A DNA stretch of 64,000 nt from Streptomyces sp. NBC_01237 (GTDB lineage: Bacteria; Actinomycetota; Actinomycetes; Streptomycetales; Streptomycetaceae), in contig NZ_CP108508.1 of assembly GCF_035917275.1 (NCBI RefSeq), positions 5,704,001 through 5,768,000 of the forward strand, in the 5' to 3' direction. Below are positions 36,478 through 44,907 of this stretch, piece by piece; within the stretch, counting starts at the first letter, position 1; every line of letters begins with the position of its first letter. Under the pieces are notes generated by a model. The model was not told the origin of the DNA. It did no database searches and saw nothing but the letters and a program-made list of their open reading frames with translations. The translations under genes were made by a program, and so were the position numbers.

Positions 36478-37290
36478 TCACTCCGGCAGCAGGGTCCCCT
36501 CCGGGACGCGGATGTCGAAGTCGTCCCGCAGGACGCGGAGCGCCTCGGCCGCATCCGGCAGCCGCCGCTCCGTGACCGTGCCGTCGTCGGCCGTCTCGAC
36601 CAGATCGAGACCCGACAGGGCCAGATGGGAGCCCGGCCGCGTGAGCTGGGCGTACACCGCCTGCTGGAACGGCGAGCGCGGGTTGGTCGCGATGTGCCAG
36701 TTGATCACGTCGAAGTCCGGCGCCTCGAACGGCTCCAGGGTGAAGGCGTACTGCGGCTCCCAGGCGCCGCCCTTCTCGGTCTGGAGCTCCCACAGCTCCA
36801 GCGGCCCGTCGTGCGGGGTGTGCACGAGCCGGTGGTGGCGCGGGCCGTCGAACAGCTCCGCGTCCGCCACCAGCGGGATCGGCTCCAGCAGCGCGCTCAC
36901 GGCCCCGAAGCCGACGTCGGCCAGCCAGGGAGTGTCCCCGCCCGGCACGTCCACCCGCATCAGCATGTGCGTCCGGGGCCGGATGTCACCGGGGGCGGCC
37001 CCCAGCAGCACCCGGGCGGCGAGCAGCGTCACCGTGAAACCGAGCCGCTTCAGCACGGCCGAGAGCAGGGTGTTGTGCTCGTAGCAGTACCCGCCGCGCC
37101 CGCCGCGGACGAGCTTGGCCTCCAGATCGGCGAGCACCAGGGAGGGCGCGGAGCCGAGGACCGGTTCCAGGTTCTCGAACGGGATGCCCAGCATGTGGGC
37201 GCGGTGCACGGAGCGCAGCACCTCCGCGGTGGGGCGGGGCTCCCCTTTCCAGCCGATGCGGGTGAAGTACGCGTCGAGGTCGAGTGTCAT
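36478..37290 (-). CDS. nat: arylamine N-acetyltransferase
   Basis: The 270-residue enzyme acetylates arylamines or hydrazines from acetyl-CoA. The catalytic triad is complete: Cys69 in RGGYCYEHN, His108 in RTHMLMRV and Asp125 in WLADVGFG, at spacings like those of mycobacterial NATs. The length is typical. In Streptomyces such enzymes are sometimes tied to pathways for arylamine or ansamycin chemistry, but no such cluster is nearby. Confidence 0.94.
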   Translation of the reverse strand: MTLDLDAYFTRIGWKGEPRPTAEVLRSVHRAHMLGIPFENLEPVLGSAPSLVLADLEAKLVRGGRGGYCYEHNTLLSAVLKRLGFTVTLLAARVLLGAAPGDIRPRTHMLMRVDVPGGDTPWLADVGFGAVSALLEPIPLVADAELFDGPRHHRLVHTPHDGPLELWELQTEKGGAWEPQYAFTLEPFEAPDFDVINWHIATNPRSPFQQAVYAQLTRPGSHLALSGLDLVETADDGTVTERRLPDAAEALRVLRDDFDIRVPEGTLLPE

Positions 37291-37419
37291 ACGTCGACGG
37301 TACGCAGCCGGGGCGGTGCCGGGCCATTTCGGCTGCCCGCGACCCGGCTGCGGGGCGGGTCCCCTCGGGGGACAGGGCTCCGTGCGGGTTGCTCGGGCGG
37401 CCGGGCTCCGTGCGCCGGT

Positions 37420-38253
37420 TCAGCCGGCCGCGCCCTCTCCCGTGGCGGCCATGAACGCGGTCAGCGGGCCGGTGCCGACGCCCTGCTCCACGGCGGTGCG
37501 CAGCAGCGTGGAGTTGCCCGCGGCCACCACGGCGGGACTGGTCGTGTCCTGGTCCGCGGGGTCGCCGCCGTCCGGACCGGCGGCGGACGAACGGGCGTGC
37601 GGGGCCATGGCGATGAGCCAGTCCGCCAGCAGCGAGCCGAACTCCCCGGCCTCGATCTCCTCCTCGCGCACCAGCGCGAAGGCGTGCGAGATCCCGGCGA
37701 ACATCCCGTACATCGCACTCAGCAGCGCCACGTCGTACAGGGCGGCGAATCCGGCGTCCGCCCCCACGTACTTCGTACCGGCGGGCACGGTCAGGACGTC
37801 CTTCCGGTCCTCGAACAGCTCGCGGGACCCGCTGTAGAGGACATAGCCGCCGGAGCCCGGCGTGCCGATCATCGACGGGATCGCCATGATCCCGCCGTCC
37901 AGGAAGCGGGCGCCGCGCCCGGCCGCCCACCGCGCGCGTTCCCGCGCCTCGGCCGGGGTGGTCGTGGTGAGGTCGACGAGGTCCTTGCCGGTGAGATCGG
38001 CGTCGGCCAGTGCGTCGCCGACCGAGGCGTCATCCAGCAGGCAGAGGACGACGAGACCGTTCTCGGCCACGGCCTCGGCGGCTGTCGAGGCCACCCGCGC
38101 TCCGTCGGCGGCGAGGGCGGCGGACCGGCCGGGGCTGCGGTTCCAGAGGGTCAGGGGGTGGCCGGCGGCGAGCCAGGTACGGGCGAGCGCGGTGCCCATG
38201 GCACCGAGCCCGAGAAGGCTGATCGGGGTCTTTCCAGAGGTGTTGTCGGGCAT
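37420..38253 (-). CDS. NAD(P)-binding oxidoreductase (6-phosphogluconate dehydrogenase/imine reductase-like)
   Basis: The 277-residue protein has a Rossmann motif (ISLLGLGAMGTALA) and the beta-hydroxyacid-dehydrogenase layout: WNRSPGRS specificity loop, LVDLTTTTPAEA and GARFLDGGIMAIPSMIG. A helical C-terminal dimerisation domain follows. The usual catalytic Lys of hydroxyacid dehydrogenases is not evident, which fits imine reductase-like members. It is divergent from the HxlR regulator, with a palindrome between them, so it is probably that regulator's target. Confidence 0.85.
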   Translation of the reverse strand: MPDNTSGKTPISLLGLGAMGTALARTWLAAGHPLTLWNRSPGRSAALAADGARVASTAAEAVAENGLVVLCLLDDASVGDALADADLTGKDLVDLTTTTPAEARERARWAAGRGARFLDGGIMAIPSMIGTPGSGGYVLYSGSRELFEDRKDVLTVPAGTKYVGADAGFAALYDVALLSAMYGMFAGISHAFALVREEEIEAGEFGSLLADWLIAMAPHARSSAAGPDGGDPADQDTTSPAVVAAGNSTLLRTAVEQGVGTGPLTAFMAATGEGAAG

Positions 38254-38290
38254 GGGGACTAGGCTGGTCGAATGCTTCGGGAGGCTCAAG

Positions 38291-38310
38291 TACCCACTTG
38301 GGAGTGGGTG
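38291..38310. promoter_or_regulatory. HxlR-type operator candidate
   Basis: TACCCACT-TGGG-AGTGGGTG is an inverted repeat matching at seven of eight positions, centred between the divergent oxidoreductase and HxlR genes (starts at 38253 and 38348). HxlR dimers bind such inverted repeats and often autoregulate. Confidence 0.5.
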
Positions 38311-38347
38311 GTTACCTCGCGGTCAGTGACCTGGTGGGAGGGGGACG

Positions 38348-38893
38348 ATGGGATTCGTACGACGGCCCGGGCCGTTCGTCTGCGGGATCGACGCGGCCAT
38401 GGACGTGATCGGCGGCAAGTGGAAAGTGCTGATCCTCTGGGCGCTCAACGAGGGCACCTGCCGTTTCGGTGAGCTGCGCAGGCAGGTGCCCGGGGTGACG
38501 GAGAAGGTGCTCAGCTCCCATCTGAAGGAGCTGGTGGACGACGGCATCGTGCACCGCGAGGTGCACGCCGAAGTGCCGCCCCGCGTCGAGTATTCGCTCA
38601 CTCCGCTCGGCTTCACGCTGAACGAGGCGCTGAGCCCGCTCGGTTCCTGGGGGCGGGACCACATCCGCCGGGGCGGCGAGGAGTCCGAGCCGGCCGACCG
38701 GTCCGAGGCCGGGGGCGACCGCGCGGACGGGCCGGAGCGAGGGTCCGCGTGCGGGGACTTCCGCGCGGACGGGCCCGGGCGCGGGGACGACCGCGCGGAC
38801 GGACCGGGGCACGGGGGCGATTCCGGGGCTGAGGCGGGCCCGGTGGGCGGTGCGCGGTCGGCGGCCCGCCGTAGTGCCGTACGGACGGCTTGA
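38348..38893 (+). CDS. HxlR-family transcriptional regulator with repetitive tail
   Basis: The 181-residue protein has a full HxlR winged helix: FVCGIDAAMDVIGGKWKVLILWAL, RFGELRRQVPGVTEKVLSSHLKELV and PPRVEYSLTPLG. Cys12 sits where redox-sensing HxlR proteins carry a sensor Cys. After residue 105 comes an unusual low-complexity tail with about three copies of a DRADGPGRG-type repeat (DNA 38717-38820), making it about 60 residues longer than typical family members. It is divergent from the oxidoreductase gene. Confidence 0.88.
   Translation: MGFVRRPGPFVCGIDAAMDVIGGKWKVLILWALNEGTCRFGELRRQVPGVTEKVLSSHLKELVDDGIVHREVHAEVPPRVEYSLTPLGFTLNEALSPLGSWGRDHIRRGGEESEPADRSEAGGDRADGPERGSACGDFRADGPGRGDDRADGPGHGGDSGAEAGPVGGARSAARRSAVRTA
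38717..38820 (+). repeat. imperfect 30-39-bp repeats encoding the HxlR tail
   Basis: Three imperfect copies beginning GACCGCGCGGACGG (38717, 38756 and 38786) encode Asp/Gly/Arg-rich units. The unit length is a multiple of three. Confidence 0.6.
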
Positions 38894-38944
38894 ATTCGCC
38901 CCTTGTGGCGTCCCCGCATGTACGCCAGCATGCGCATGTCAAAA

Positions 38945-38961
38945 ACCGGAAGATTTCCGGT
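38945..38961 (+). promoter_or_regulatory. inverted repeat upstream of the secreted protease
   Basis: ACCGGAA-GAT-TTCCGGT (38945-38961) is a perfect 7-bp inverted repeat 27 bases before the ATG, where a repressor or a leader hairpin could act. Confidence 0.45.
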
Positions 38962-38988
38962 CACTGACATCACTGGAGGGGACCCCCC

Positions 38989-39867
38989 ATGAAGAAGCCT
39001 CTCGTCGGTGCGTTCCTCGCTGTCCTGCTCCTGGGAGCGGGGGTCGCGCCCGCTGTCGCGGCGTCCCCGGCGCCGCCCGGAGTCAAGGCCGAAGCGAAGG
39101 TTTCGGACGACGCCCATGCCACGGCCAAGCCCAAGGCGGTCAACTTCGCCGGGACCGTGGCGTTGAGCAACTGTTCCGGCTCCGTGGTCCGCGCACCCGG
39201 CTCACAGCCCACCGACCCCGCCCTCGTGCTTTCCAACGGGCACTGCATGGAGTCCGGCTTCCCGGGCCCCGGCCAGGTCGTGCTCAACCAGTCGTCCACC
39301 CGCTCGTTCACCCTGCTCAACGCCGCGGGCAGCGGCGTCGGCACCCTGCGGGCCAGCAAGATCGCCTACGGCACGATGACCGACACGGACATCTCGCTGT
39401 ACCAGCTCACCAGCACCTACGCCCAGATCGAGAGCAGCTACGGCATCAAGGCGCTGGAGCTGGACACCGCCCACCCGACGGCGGGCGCCGCGATCACCGT
39501 GGTCTCCGGGTACTGGAAGCGCACGTACGGCTGCAACGTCGACGGCTTCGCCTACCGCCTCAAGGAGGGCCAGTGGACCTGGAAGGACTCGGTCCGCTAC
39601 ACCTCCGCCTGCCAGACCATCGGCGGTACGTCCGGCTCCCCGGTGATCAACAACGCCACCGGCAAGGTGGTCGCCGTCAACAACACCGGCAATGAGGACG
39701 GCCAGCGGTGCACGGACAACAACCCGTGCGAGGTCGACGAGAGCGGCAACGTGACCGTCCGCGAAGGCATCAACTACGCCCAGCAGACGTACAACATGGT
39801 CCCGTGCATAGGCGCCGGTAGCAAGATCGACCTGAACCGGGCCGGCTGCGCCCTGCCCAAGCCGTAA
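38989..39867 (+). CDS. secreted chymotrypsin-fold (S1) serine protease
   Basis: The 292-residue protein has a signal peptide (PLVGAFLAVLLLGAGVAPAVA) and a likely short pro-segment. A trypsin-like domain follows with catalytic His85 (LSNGHC), Asp134 (TDTDISLYQ) and Ser215 (GGTSGSPV). Six or more cysteines suggest disulfides. Trypsin-like and V8-like enzymes with Gly-Thr-Ser-Gly-Ser are both possible; specificity cannot be read. CTGGAGGGG precedes the ATG. It is convergent with the TetR gene and ends at a 19-bp terminator. Confidence 0.9.
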   Translation: MKKPLVGAFLAVLLLGAGVAPAVAASPAPPGVKAEAKVSDDAHATAKPKAVNFAGTVALSNCSGSVVRAPGSQPTDPALVLSNGHCMESGFPGPGQVVLNQSSTRSFTLLNAAGSGVGTLRASKIAYGTMTDTDISLYQLTSTYAQIESSYGIKALELDTAHPTAGAAITVVSGYWKRTYGCNVDGFAYRLKEGQWTWKDSVRYTSACQTIGGTSGSPVINNATGKVVAVNNTGNEDGQRCTDNNPCEVDESGNVTVREGINYAQQTYNMVPCIGAGSKIDLNRAGCALPKP

Positions 39868-39894
39868 CCCCGGTACCCGCAGGCAGGACAACCG

Positions 39895-39940
39895 CGCGGA
39901 CGCCGCACGGGCCGTCACTCAGGCCCGTGCGGCGTCCGCG
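39895..39940. terminator. 19-bp terminator between protease and TetR genes
   Basis: A perfect 19-bp stem (39895-39913 with 39922-39940) has an 8-base loop. The TetR stop codon (39919-39921) lies in the loop, so the hairpin serves both convergent genes. It is the longest perfect stem in the window after 7811-7852. Confidence 0.9.
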
Positions 39941-40755
39941 CTGTCGGCTTCGTGGGCTTCGTGGGCGGTGACGCGTGTGCCGATGCCGTCGAGCAGCACC
40001 TCCAGGCCCACCCGGAACGTCTCGCGCGCCTCCCGCTCCGGATACGGCACCGGGTCGTCGGCCGGCGGCGCGTCCGGCGTGCCCTCGTGCTCCAGCCGGC
40101 TCACGGCGGGGAAGCGGTCCGCGAAGTCCGGGGCCATCTCGCCGAGCACCGCCGCGCGGGCCGCCCACCACTCCTCGTCCGAGCTGCCGGTCACCGCCGC
40201 CGCCTGCCGGGAATCGGCCACCGCCCCCGCCGCGCCGCGCACGAAGTGGAACAGCGTCCCCACCAGCCGCCGCAGGACCCGGGCGTCGAGCCCGGTCCCC
40301 TGGAGCAGCCGGACGAGCGTGTCCAGTCCCGCGTACTCGTGCGGGCCCAGCACCGGGCGGGCCTGGGAGACCTGGAGCACCCAGGGGTGGCGGACGTAGA
40401 ACTCCAGCAGGTCCCGCGCCCAGGCGCTGAGCGAGGCCCGCCAGTCGGCCGACTCCGGGTAGTGCGAGGGGAGTTCGGCGTGCACCGCGTCGTACATGAG
40501 GTCCAGCAGTTCGCTCTTGCCCGGGACGTAGGTGTAGAGCGCCATCGCCGTCCGGCCGAGCCGGTCGCCCACCGCGCGCATCGAGAGCGCGGCCATGCCC
40601 TCCGTGTCGGCGACCGTGACGGCGGCGGCGACGATCGCGTCCACGCTCAGCCGGGGCTTGGGTCCCGGCCCGCCGTGCGGCTGTGCCGGAGCGTCCCCGC
40701 GCCACAGCAGGGAGAGGGAGCGGCGGGCGTCACCCTGCCCGGCAAAGACCACCAC
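39919..40755 (-). CDS. TetR-family transcriptional regulator
   Basis: The 278-residue protein has an N-terminal TetR helix-turn-helix (AIVAAAVTVADTEGMAALSMRAVGDRLGRTAMALYTYV) after a 36-residue leader, and a tetracycline-repressor-type C-terminal ligand domain (DLMYDAVHAELPSHYP). GTG at 40755 is preferred because AAGGAG lies six bases upstream; the next in-frame GTG is three bases later. It is divergent from the siderophore-interacting protein gene and probably represses it. Confidence 0.88.
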   Translation of the reverse strand: MVVFAGQGDARRSLSLLWRGDAPAQPHGGPGPKPRLSVDAIVAAAVTVADTEGMAALSMRAVGDRLGRTAMALYTYVPGKSELLDLMYDAVHAELPSHYPESADWRASLSAWARDLLEFYVRHPWVLQVSQARPVLGPHEYAGLDTLVRLLQGTGLDARVLRRLVGTLFHFVRGAAGAVADSRQAAAVTGSSDEEWWAARAAVLGEMAPDFADRFPAVSRLEHEGTPDAPPADDPVPYPEREARETFRVGLEVLLDGIGTRVTAHEAHEADSADAARA

Positions 40756-40800
40756 TTGCGACTCCTTACGCCATAAAGTAACTTCGGCCGGGTAATTCTT

Positions 40801-40814
40801 TACCTCGTAAGGTA
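40801..40814. promoter_or_regulatory. TetR operator candidate
   Basis: TACCT-CGTA-AGGTA is a 5-bp inverted repeat with four-base spacer, 23 bases upstream of the siderophore-interacting gene ATG and 46 from the TetR start. It lies in the most AT-rich part of the divergent region. Confidence 0.45.
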
Positions 40815-40836
40815 TCAGTGAGAGGGGCCCGGCCCG

Positions 40837-41679
40837 ATGAGTCAGGCGCTGCCGGTCACATATGTACAGGTCACGGACGTCCGGCGGGTCACTCCCAGGA
40901 CGGCGCGCGTCACCTTCACCGGGGAGGACCTGCCGGACCTCATGGAGGACCGCCCCGACCAGCAGATGAAGCTCTGCCTCCCGCGCGAGGGGCAGCGGCT
41001 GCCCCGGCTGCCCCGGAAGGACGCCGACGACACCTACGGGACGCGCTGGTACGAGGCGTACCTGGCGATTCCCGAGAGCGAACGCCCCTGGATGCGCGGC
41101 TTCACCGTCCGCTCCTACGACCGCGGACGCAACGCGATGACCGTCGACTTCGTGCTCCACGGCGACACCGGCCCCGCCACCCGCTGGGTCTCGGCCGCCC
41201 GCCCCGGCGATGTGCTCGGCATGGTCGGGCCCTCCTCGGTGTACGCCCGCCCGCTGCCCGCGTCCGACTGGCTGCTGCTCGCCGGTGACGAGAGCGCGCT
41301 CCCGGCGATCGGCACACTGCTCGAAGCCCTGCCGGCCGGGGCGCGGGCCCTGGCGTACATCGAGGTCGCGGACGCGGCCGAGGAACAGGAGCTGCCGTCC
41401 GCCGCCGGGGTGGGCGTGCACTGGGTGCACCGCGACCGGGGCGGTTCGCTGCTCGGGGCGGTCCGCGCGGCACGGCTCCCCGGCGACGGGGCGGGCGCCG
41501 CGTGGATCGCGGGGGAGGCGGGGGAGGTCCGGGCGCTGCGCCGCCATCTGGTCGAGGAGCGGCGGCTGCCCAAGGAGTCGGTCGAGTTCAGCGGCTACTG
41601 GCGGCGCAGGCTCACCCAGGACGACGCCCCGACCGAGGAGGACCTGGCCTGGGCCCGCGAGCGGGCGGCCGGGGCCTGA
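40837..41679 (+). CDS. siderophore-interacting FAD-binding ferric reductase
   Basis: The 280-residue SIP-family enzyme reduces ferric siderophores in the cytoplasm using NAD(P)H and FAD. The FAD-binding RGFTVRSYD motif and the SIP barrel (VTPRTARVTFTGEDL) are followed by an NAD(P) domain with WIAGEAGEVRALRRHLV and the C-terminal FSGYWRR. No siderophore synthesis genes are nearby, so it may serve xenosiderophores. It is divergent from the TetR gene. Confidence 0.9.
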   Translation: MSQALPVTYVQVTDVRRVTPRTARVTFTGEDLPDLMEDRPDQQMKLCLPREGQRLPRLPRKDADDTYGTRWYEAYLAIPESERPWMRGFTVRSYDRGRNAMTVDFVLHGDTGPATRWVSAARPGDVLGMVGPSSVYARPLPASDWLLLAGDESALPAIGTLLEALPAGARALAYIEVADAAEEQELPSAAGVGVHWVHRDRGGSLLGAVRAARLPGDGAGAAWIAGEAGEVRALRRHLVEERRLPKESVEFSGYWRRRLTQDDAPTEEDLAWARERAAGA

Positions 41680-41724
41680 CCCGCCCCGTGCCCCGTCGGC
41701 GTACGTTCCCGTTCGCCCCGCTCC

Positions 41725-43359
41725 TCAGCGCCGTGCGCTTCCCGCGCCCCGTACCGACCGTCCCGCCAGGACGGAGGTCCGCCGGCCGTCCTCGATGACG
41801 AAGCGGCCGTCGATCAGTACGTGCGGGATGCCCACCGGCAGGGTGCGCGGCTCCTCGAACGTCGATCCGGCCGCCACGGTCGCCGGGTCGAACAGGACCA
41901 GGTCGGCTCGGTAGCCCTCGCGGACGAGGCCGCGGTCCGCCAGCCGCAGCCGGGCGGCCGGGCGGGACGTCAGATGGGCGACGCACTCCTCCAGCGACAG
42001 GATGCCCAGCTCCCGGACGTAGCGGCCGAGATACTGCGGGAACGTGCCGTACGCGCGCGGGTGCGGCTTGTCGCCCTGGAGGATGCCGTCGCTGCCCCCG
42101 GTGTGCACGCGGTGGCGCATGATCTGCTGGACGTTCTCCTCGTGGCCGACGTGCTGGAGGATCGTCGTGCCGAGCCGGTCCTCCGTCAGCAGCCGCCGCG
42201 CGGTCACCCAGGGGGCCTCGCCGCGCAGCCGGGCCGACTCCGCCACCGTACGGCCGACATGGCCGGCCAGCCCCGGCGCGCCGACGCCCGAGATCTCGAT
42301 GGTGTCCCACTCGATCGGCACCCCGTGGCAGCCGTCCGAGCCCAGCACCTCCAGGTGGTGCCGTATCTTCTCCGCCGTCGCCCCGTCCGCGAGACGCGTG
42401 AGGACCGACTCCGGGCCGCCCTCGCTCGCCCAGCTCGGCAGCAACGCGACGAGCGTCGTGCAGCCGGGGGTGTACGGGTAGGTGTCCAGGGAGATGTCGG
42501 CGCCCGCGGCCAGGGCGCCGTCGAGCAGGGTCAGCAGATCCGGCGCCTTCCCCTTGTTCACGCCGAAGTTCATGGTGGCGTGGGCGAGATGGAGGGCACA
42601 GCCCGCGCTACGGGTGAGCCGCACCATCTCCTCGTACGCCGCCAGCGCGCCCGCGCCGTACGAGCGGTGGTGCGGGCAGTAGTAGCCGTCGTACCGGGCC
42701 ACCACCCGGCACAGCTCGGTGAGTTCGGCGTCGTCCGCGTACATCCCGGGGGTGTACGTCAGCCCCGAGGACATGCCGACCGCGCCCTCGGCCATGCCCT
42801 GGGCGACCAGCTCCCTCATCCGGTTCAGCTCGGCCTCGGTGGCGGGCCGGTCGTCCCACCCGACGGCGTACATCCGGACCGTGCCCTGCGGGACGAGGTA
42901 GGCGGCGTTGACCGCGATGCCCCGGCCGCCGAAGTTGTTGTCGAGCCGGTCCAGATAGCCGCCGACCGTGCGCCAGTCGAAGTCGACGCCCGTGTCCTCG
43001 GGGGCCCCGCCGTTCCACCCGCTGATGGAGCGGCGTACCTCGGCGAGCGTGCGGTCGTCGACGGGGGCGTACGACAGCCCGTCCTGGCCCAGCACTTCGA
43101 GGGTGACGCCCTGCGCCGCCTTCGCGCTGTGGTCCGGGTCCCGCAGCAGAGCCAGGTCGCTGTGGGCGTGCATGTCGATGAAGCCGGGGGAGAGGGCGAG
43201 ACCGTCGGCGTCGAGGGTGCGGGTGGCGGTGGGGCGCGGGCCGGGGGCGCCCTCGACGTGGATCTCGGTGATCCGGCCGCCGTCGACGGCTACGTCGGCG
43301 CGGCGGGCGGGGGCGGCGGTGCCGTCGACGACCAGCGCGTCGCGGATGACCAGGTCCAT
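41725..43359 (-). CDS. N-acyl-D-amino-acid deacylase (D-aminoacylase)
   Basis: The 544-residue amidohydrolase cleaves N-acyl-D-amino acids to D-amino acid plus fatty or acetic acid. The metal motif is GFIDMHAHSD; later blocks are YTPGMYADDAELTELC, CPHHRSYGAG and HTGGSDGI. The start at 43359 has GAAAGGTG upstream. It is in the same direction as the PLP enzyme gene, 118 bases from it, and heads a D-amino-acid module. Confidence 0.9.
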   Translation of the reverse strand: MDLVIRDALVVDGTAAPARRADVAVDGGRITEIHVEGAPGPRPTATRTLDADGLALSPGFIDMHAHSDLALLRDPDHSAKAAQGVTLEVLGQDGLSYAPVDDRTLAEVRRSISGWNGGAPEDTGVDFDWRTVGGYLDRLDNNFGGRGIAVNAAYLVPQGTVRMYAVGWDDRPATEAELNRMRELVAQGMAEGAVGMSSGLTYTPGMYADDAELTELCRVVARYDGYYCPHHRSYGAGALAAYEEMVRLTRSAGCALHLAHATMNFGVNKGKAPDLLTLLDGALAAGADISLDTYPYTPGCTTLVALLPSWASEGGPESVLTRLADGATAEKIRHHLEVLGSDGCHGVPIEWDTIEISGVGAPGLAGHVGRTVAESARLRGEAPWVTARRLLTEDRLGTTILQHVGHEENVQQIMRHRVHTGGSDGILQGDKPHPRAYGTFPQYLGRYVRELGILSLEECVAHLTSRPAARLRLADRGLVREGYRADLVLFDPATVAAGSTFEEPRTLPVGIPHVLIDGRFVIEDGRRTSVLAGRSVRGAGSARR

Positions 43360-43477
43360 GGGGGTGTCACCTTTCGGGGACGGGCGGGGCGGGACCGGCA
43401 CGCGGGCGGGACCGGCGGGCCGGGGCGGGGCCTTCGAGGGGGCGCCCCCCCCGTACGGGAGAGCGCCCCGGGTGGGC

Positions 43478-44770
43478 TCAGAAGAACGTGCGGATGTAGT
43501 CCGTGACCGTGCCGTCCGCCGTGACCAGCGGAATCAGCTGCCACTTGTCGAAGCTGGTGCACGGGTGCGACAGGCCCATCCCGACCCAGTCGCCCACCTC
43601 CAGCTGGGACCCCGGCTCCGTACGTACCCAGGTGTGCTGGTCGGAGAGGCCGGTGACGGTGATGCCCGTCGCGGGCCGTACCGAGCCGTCCCGGCCGGAG
43701 CGGACGACCTGCGCCTCGGGCAGGTCGAGGTCGTACGCCGCGTCGCGCTTGCCCGCGTTGAGGAAAGCCTGTTCGCCGGTCGGCCGGGACACGACCTGTG
43801 CCCAGATCCGGAAGGCGGGCTGGAGTGCGCCCTCCCCGGGGACCCGGTTGAAGGGGGTGAGGCGCTTGTAGTGGCCGTCGTCGTGCGAGACATAGGCGCC
43901 CGAGCGGAGCAACTTCAGTACGGGCGCGCTCAGTTCGGGGATCTCGGCGAAGACGTCCGCCACCGCGTCGAACCAGGCGCTGCCCCCCGCGCTGATCATG
44001 ATCTCGTCGCAGCCGGCGAAACGGCCCGCCCGGTCGAAGTCGCCCGCCAGCGCGACGAGCCGCCGCAGCCACTCCCGTACGCGCTCCGGGGACGCCTCGG
44101 GCACCTCGCCCTCGTACCCCGCGACGCCCACCAGGCGCAGGGTCCCGGCGGCGGCCACCGCGTCGGCGACCGCCGCGCAGTCCGCCCCGGTCCGGGCGCC
44201 GGTGCGTGCGCCCTCGCCCGCGCCCAGCTCCACGACGACATCGACCGGACGCACGGCGCCCGCGGCGCTCAGGGCCTCGTCCATCAGCTCGACGCCGCGC
44301 ACCGAGTCGACGTAGCAGACGAAGCGGAACTCCGGGTCGGCCGCCAGCTCACCGGCCAGCCAGCGCAGCGCCACCGCGTCGACGACCTCGTTGGCCAGGA
44401 AGATCCGCTGGATTCCGTACGCCCGGTAGACCCGCGCCTGGTGCGGGACGGCCGCGGTGATGCCCCACGCGCCGCGCTCCAGCTGGTCGGCGAAGAGCTG
44501 CGGGGACATGGACGTCTTGCCGTGCGGGGCGAACAGGAGGCCGTGGCGCTCGGCGTATGTCTCCAGGAGGGCGAGGTTGTGCTCGACCGACTCGGCGGAC
44601 AGGGCGAGCACCGGGGTGGTGAAGCCACCGGTGAAGAGGTCGCGGCGCTCGGCGGCCAGGGCGCCGACGGTCAGGCCCTCCGCGTCGGGCGGCAGCGACT
44701 TGAAGCGGTGATCGACGCGCTCCCCGGCAAGGTCGGACACGGTGTGGCGGGTGGGGCGGTCGGCTGCCAA
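43478..44770 (-). CDS. fold-type III PLP enzyme, D-serine deaminase/D-threonine aldolase-like
   Basis: The 430-residue enzyme has an alanine-racemase-type barrel with the PLP lysine Lys85 in FAPHGKTSMSPQ and a C-terminal beta domain containing the metal site (GDWVGMGLSHPC). Members remove ammonia from or split D-amino acids. The start is a TTG at 44770 with GAGGAG six bases upstream; the open frame to 44830 would cross the divergent operators. It converts the deacylase product. Precise chemistry (aldolase or dehydratase) is inference. Confidence 0.85.
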   Translation of the reverse strand: MAADRPTRHTVSDLAGERVDHRFKSLPPDAEGLTVGALAAERRDLFTGGFTTPVLALSAESVEHNLALLETYAERHGLLFAPHGKTSMSPQLFADQLERGAWGITAAVPHQARVYRAYGIQRIFLANEVVDAVALRWLAGELAADPEFRFVCYVDSVRGVELMDEALSAAGAVRPVDVVVELGAGEGARTGARTGADCAAVADAVAAAGTLRLVGVAGYEGEVPEASPERVREWLRRLVALAGDFDRAGRFAGCDEIMISAGGSAWFDAVADVFAEIPELSAPVLKLLRSGAYVSHDDGHYKRLTPFNRVPGEGALQPAFRIWAQVVSRPTGEQAFLNAGKRDAAYDLDLPEAQVVRSGRDGSVRPATGITVTGLSDQHTWVRTEPGSQLEVGDWVGMGLSHPCTSFDKWQLIPLVTADGTVTDYIRTFF

Positions 44771-44791
44771 GGGAGACTCCTCGAAGTATTC

Positions 44792-44832
44792 GTTGCACCA
44801 TATGCAACACCCATTGCGCATATCGCTCAATG
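44792..44832. promoter_or_regulatory. two palindromes in the divergent D-amino-acid promoter (IclR operator candidates)
   Basis: GTTGCA-CCATA-TGCAAC (44792-44808) is a perfect 6-bp inverted repeat. CATTG...CAATG (44812-44832) is an imperfect 21-base palindrome immediately after it. Both carry the TTGC/GCAA half-site and lie between the PLP enzyme and kinase starts. The IclR protein encoded at 45999 is the likely ligand. Confidence 0.6.
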
Positions 44833-44907
44833 CTGTCTAACATCCGAGCCGATGCCGGGTCAATGGTGAGAACCGGCGCCGCACGCCCGATCAGCGAGGA
44901 GCCCAGA

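Noticed and set aside
34429..38262. Plus-strand open frame of 1277 codons
   Set aside because: It runs antisense through the aminotransferase, NAT and oxidoreductase genes, all with intact catalytic motifs on the other strand.
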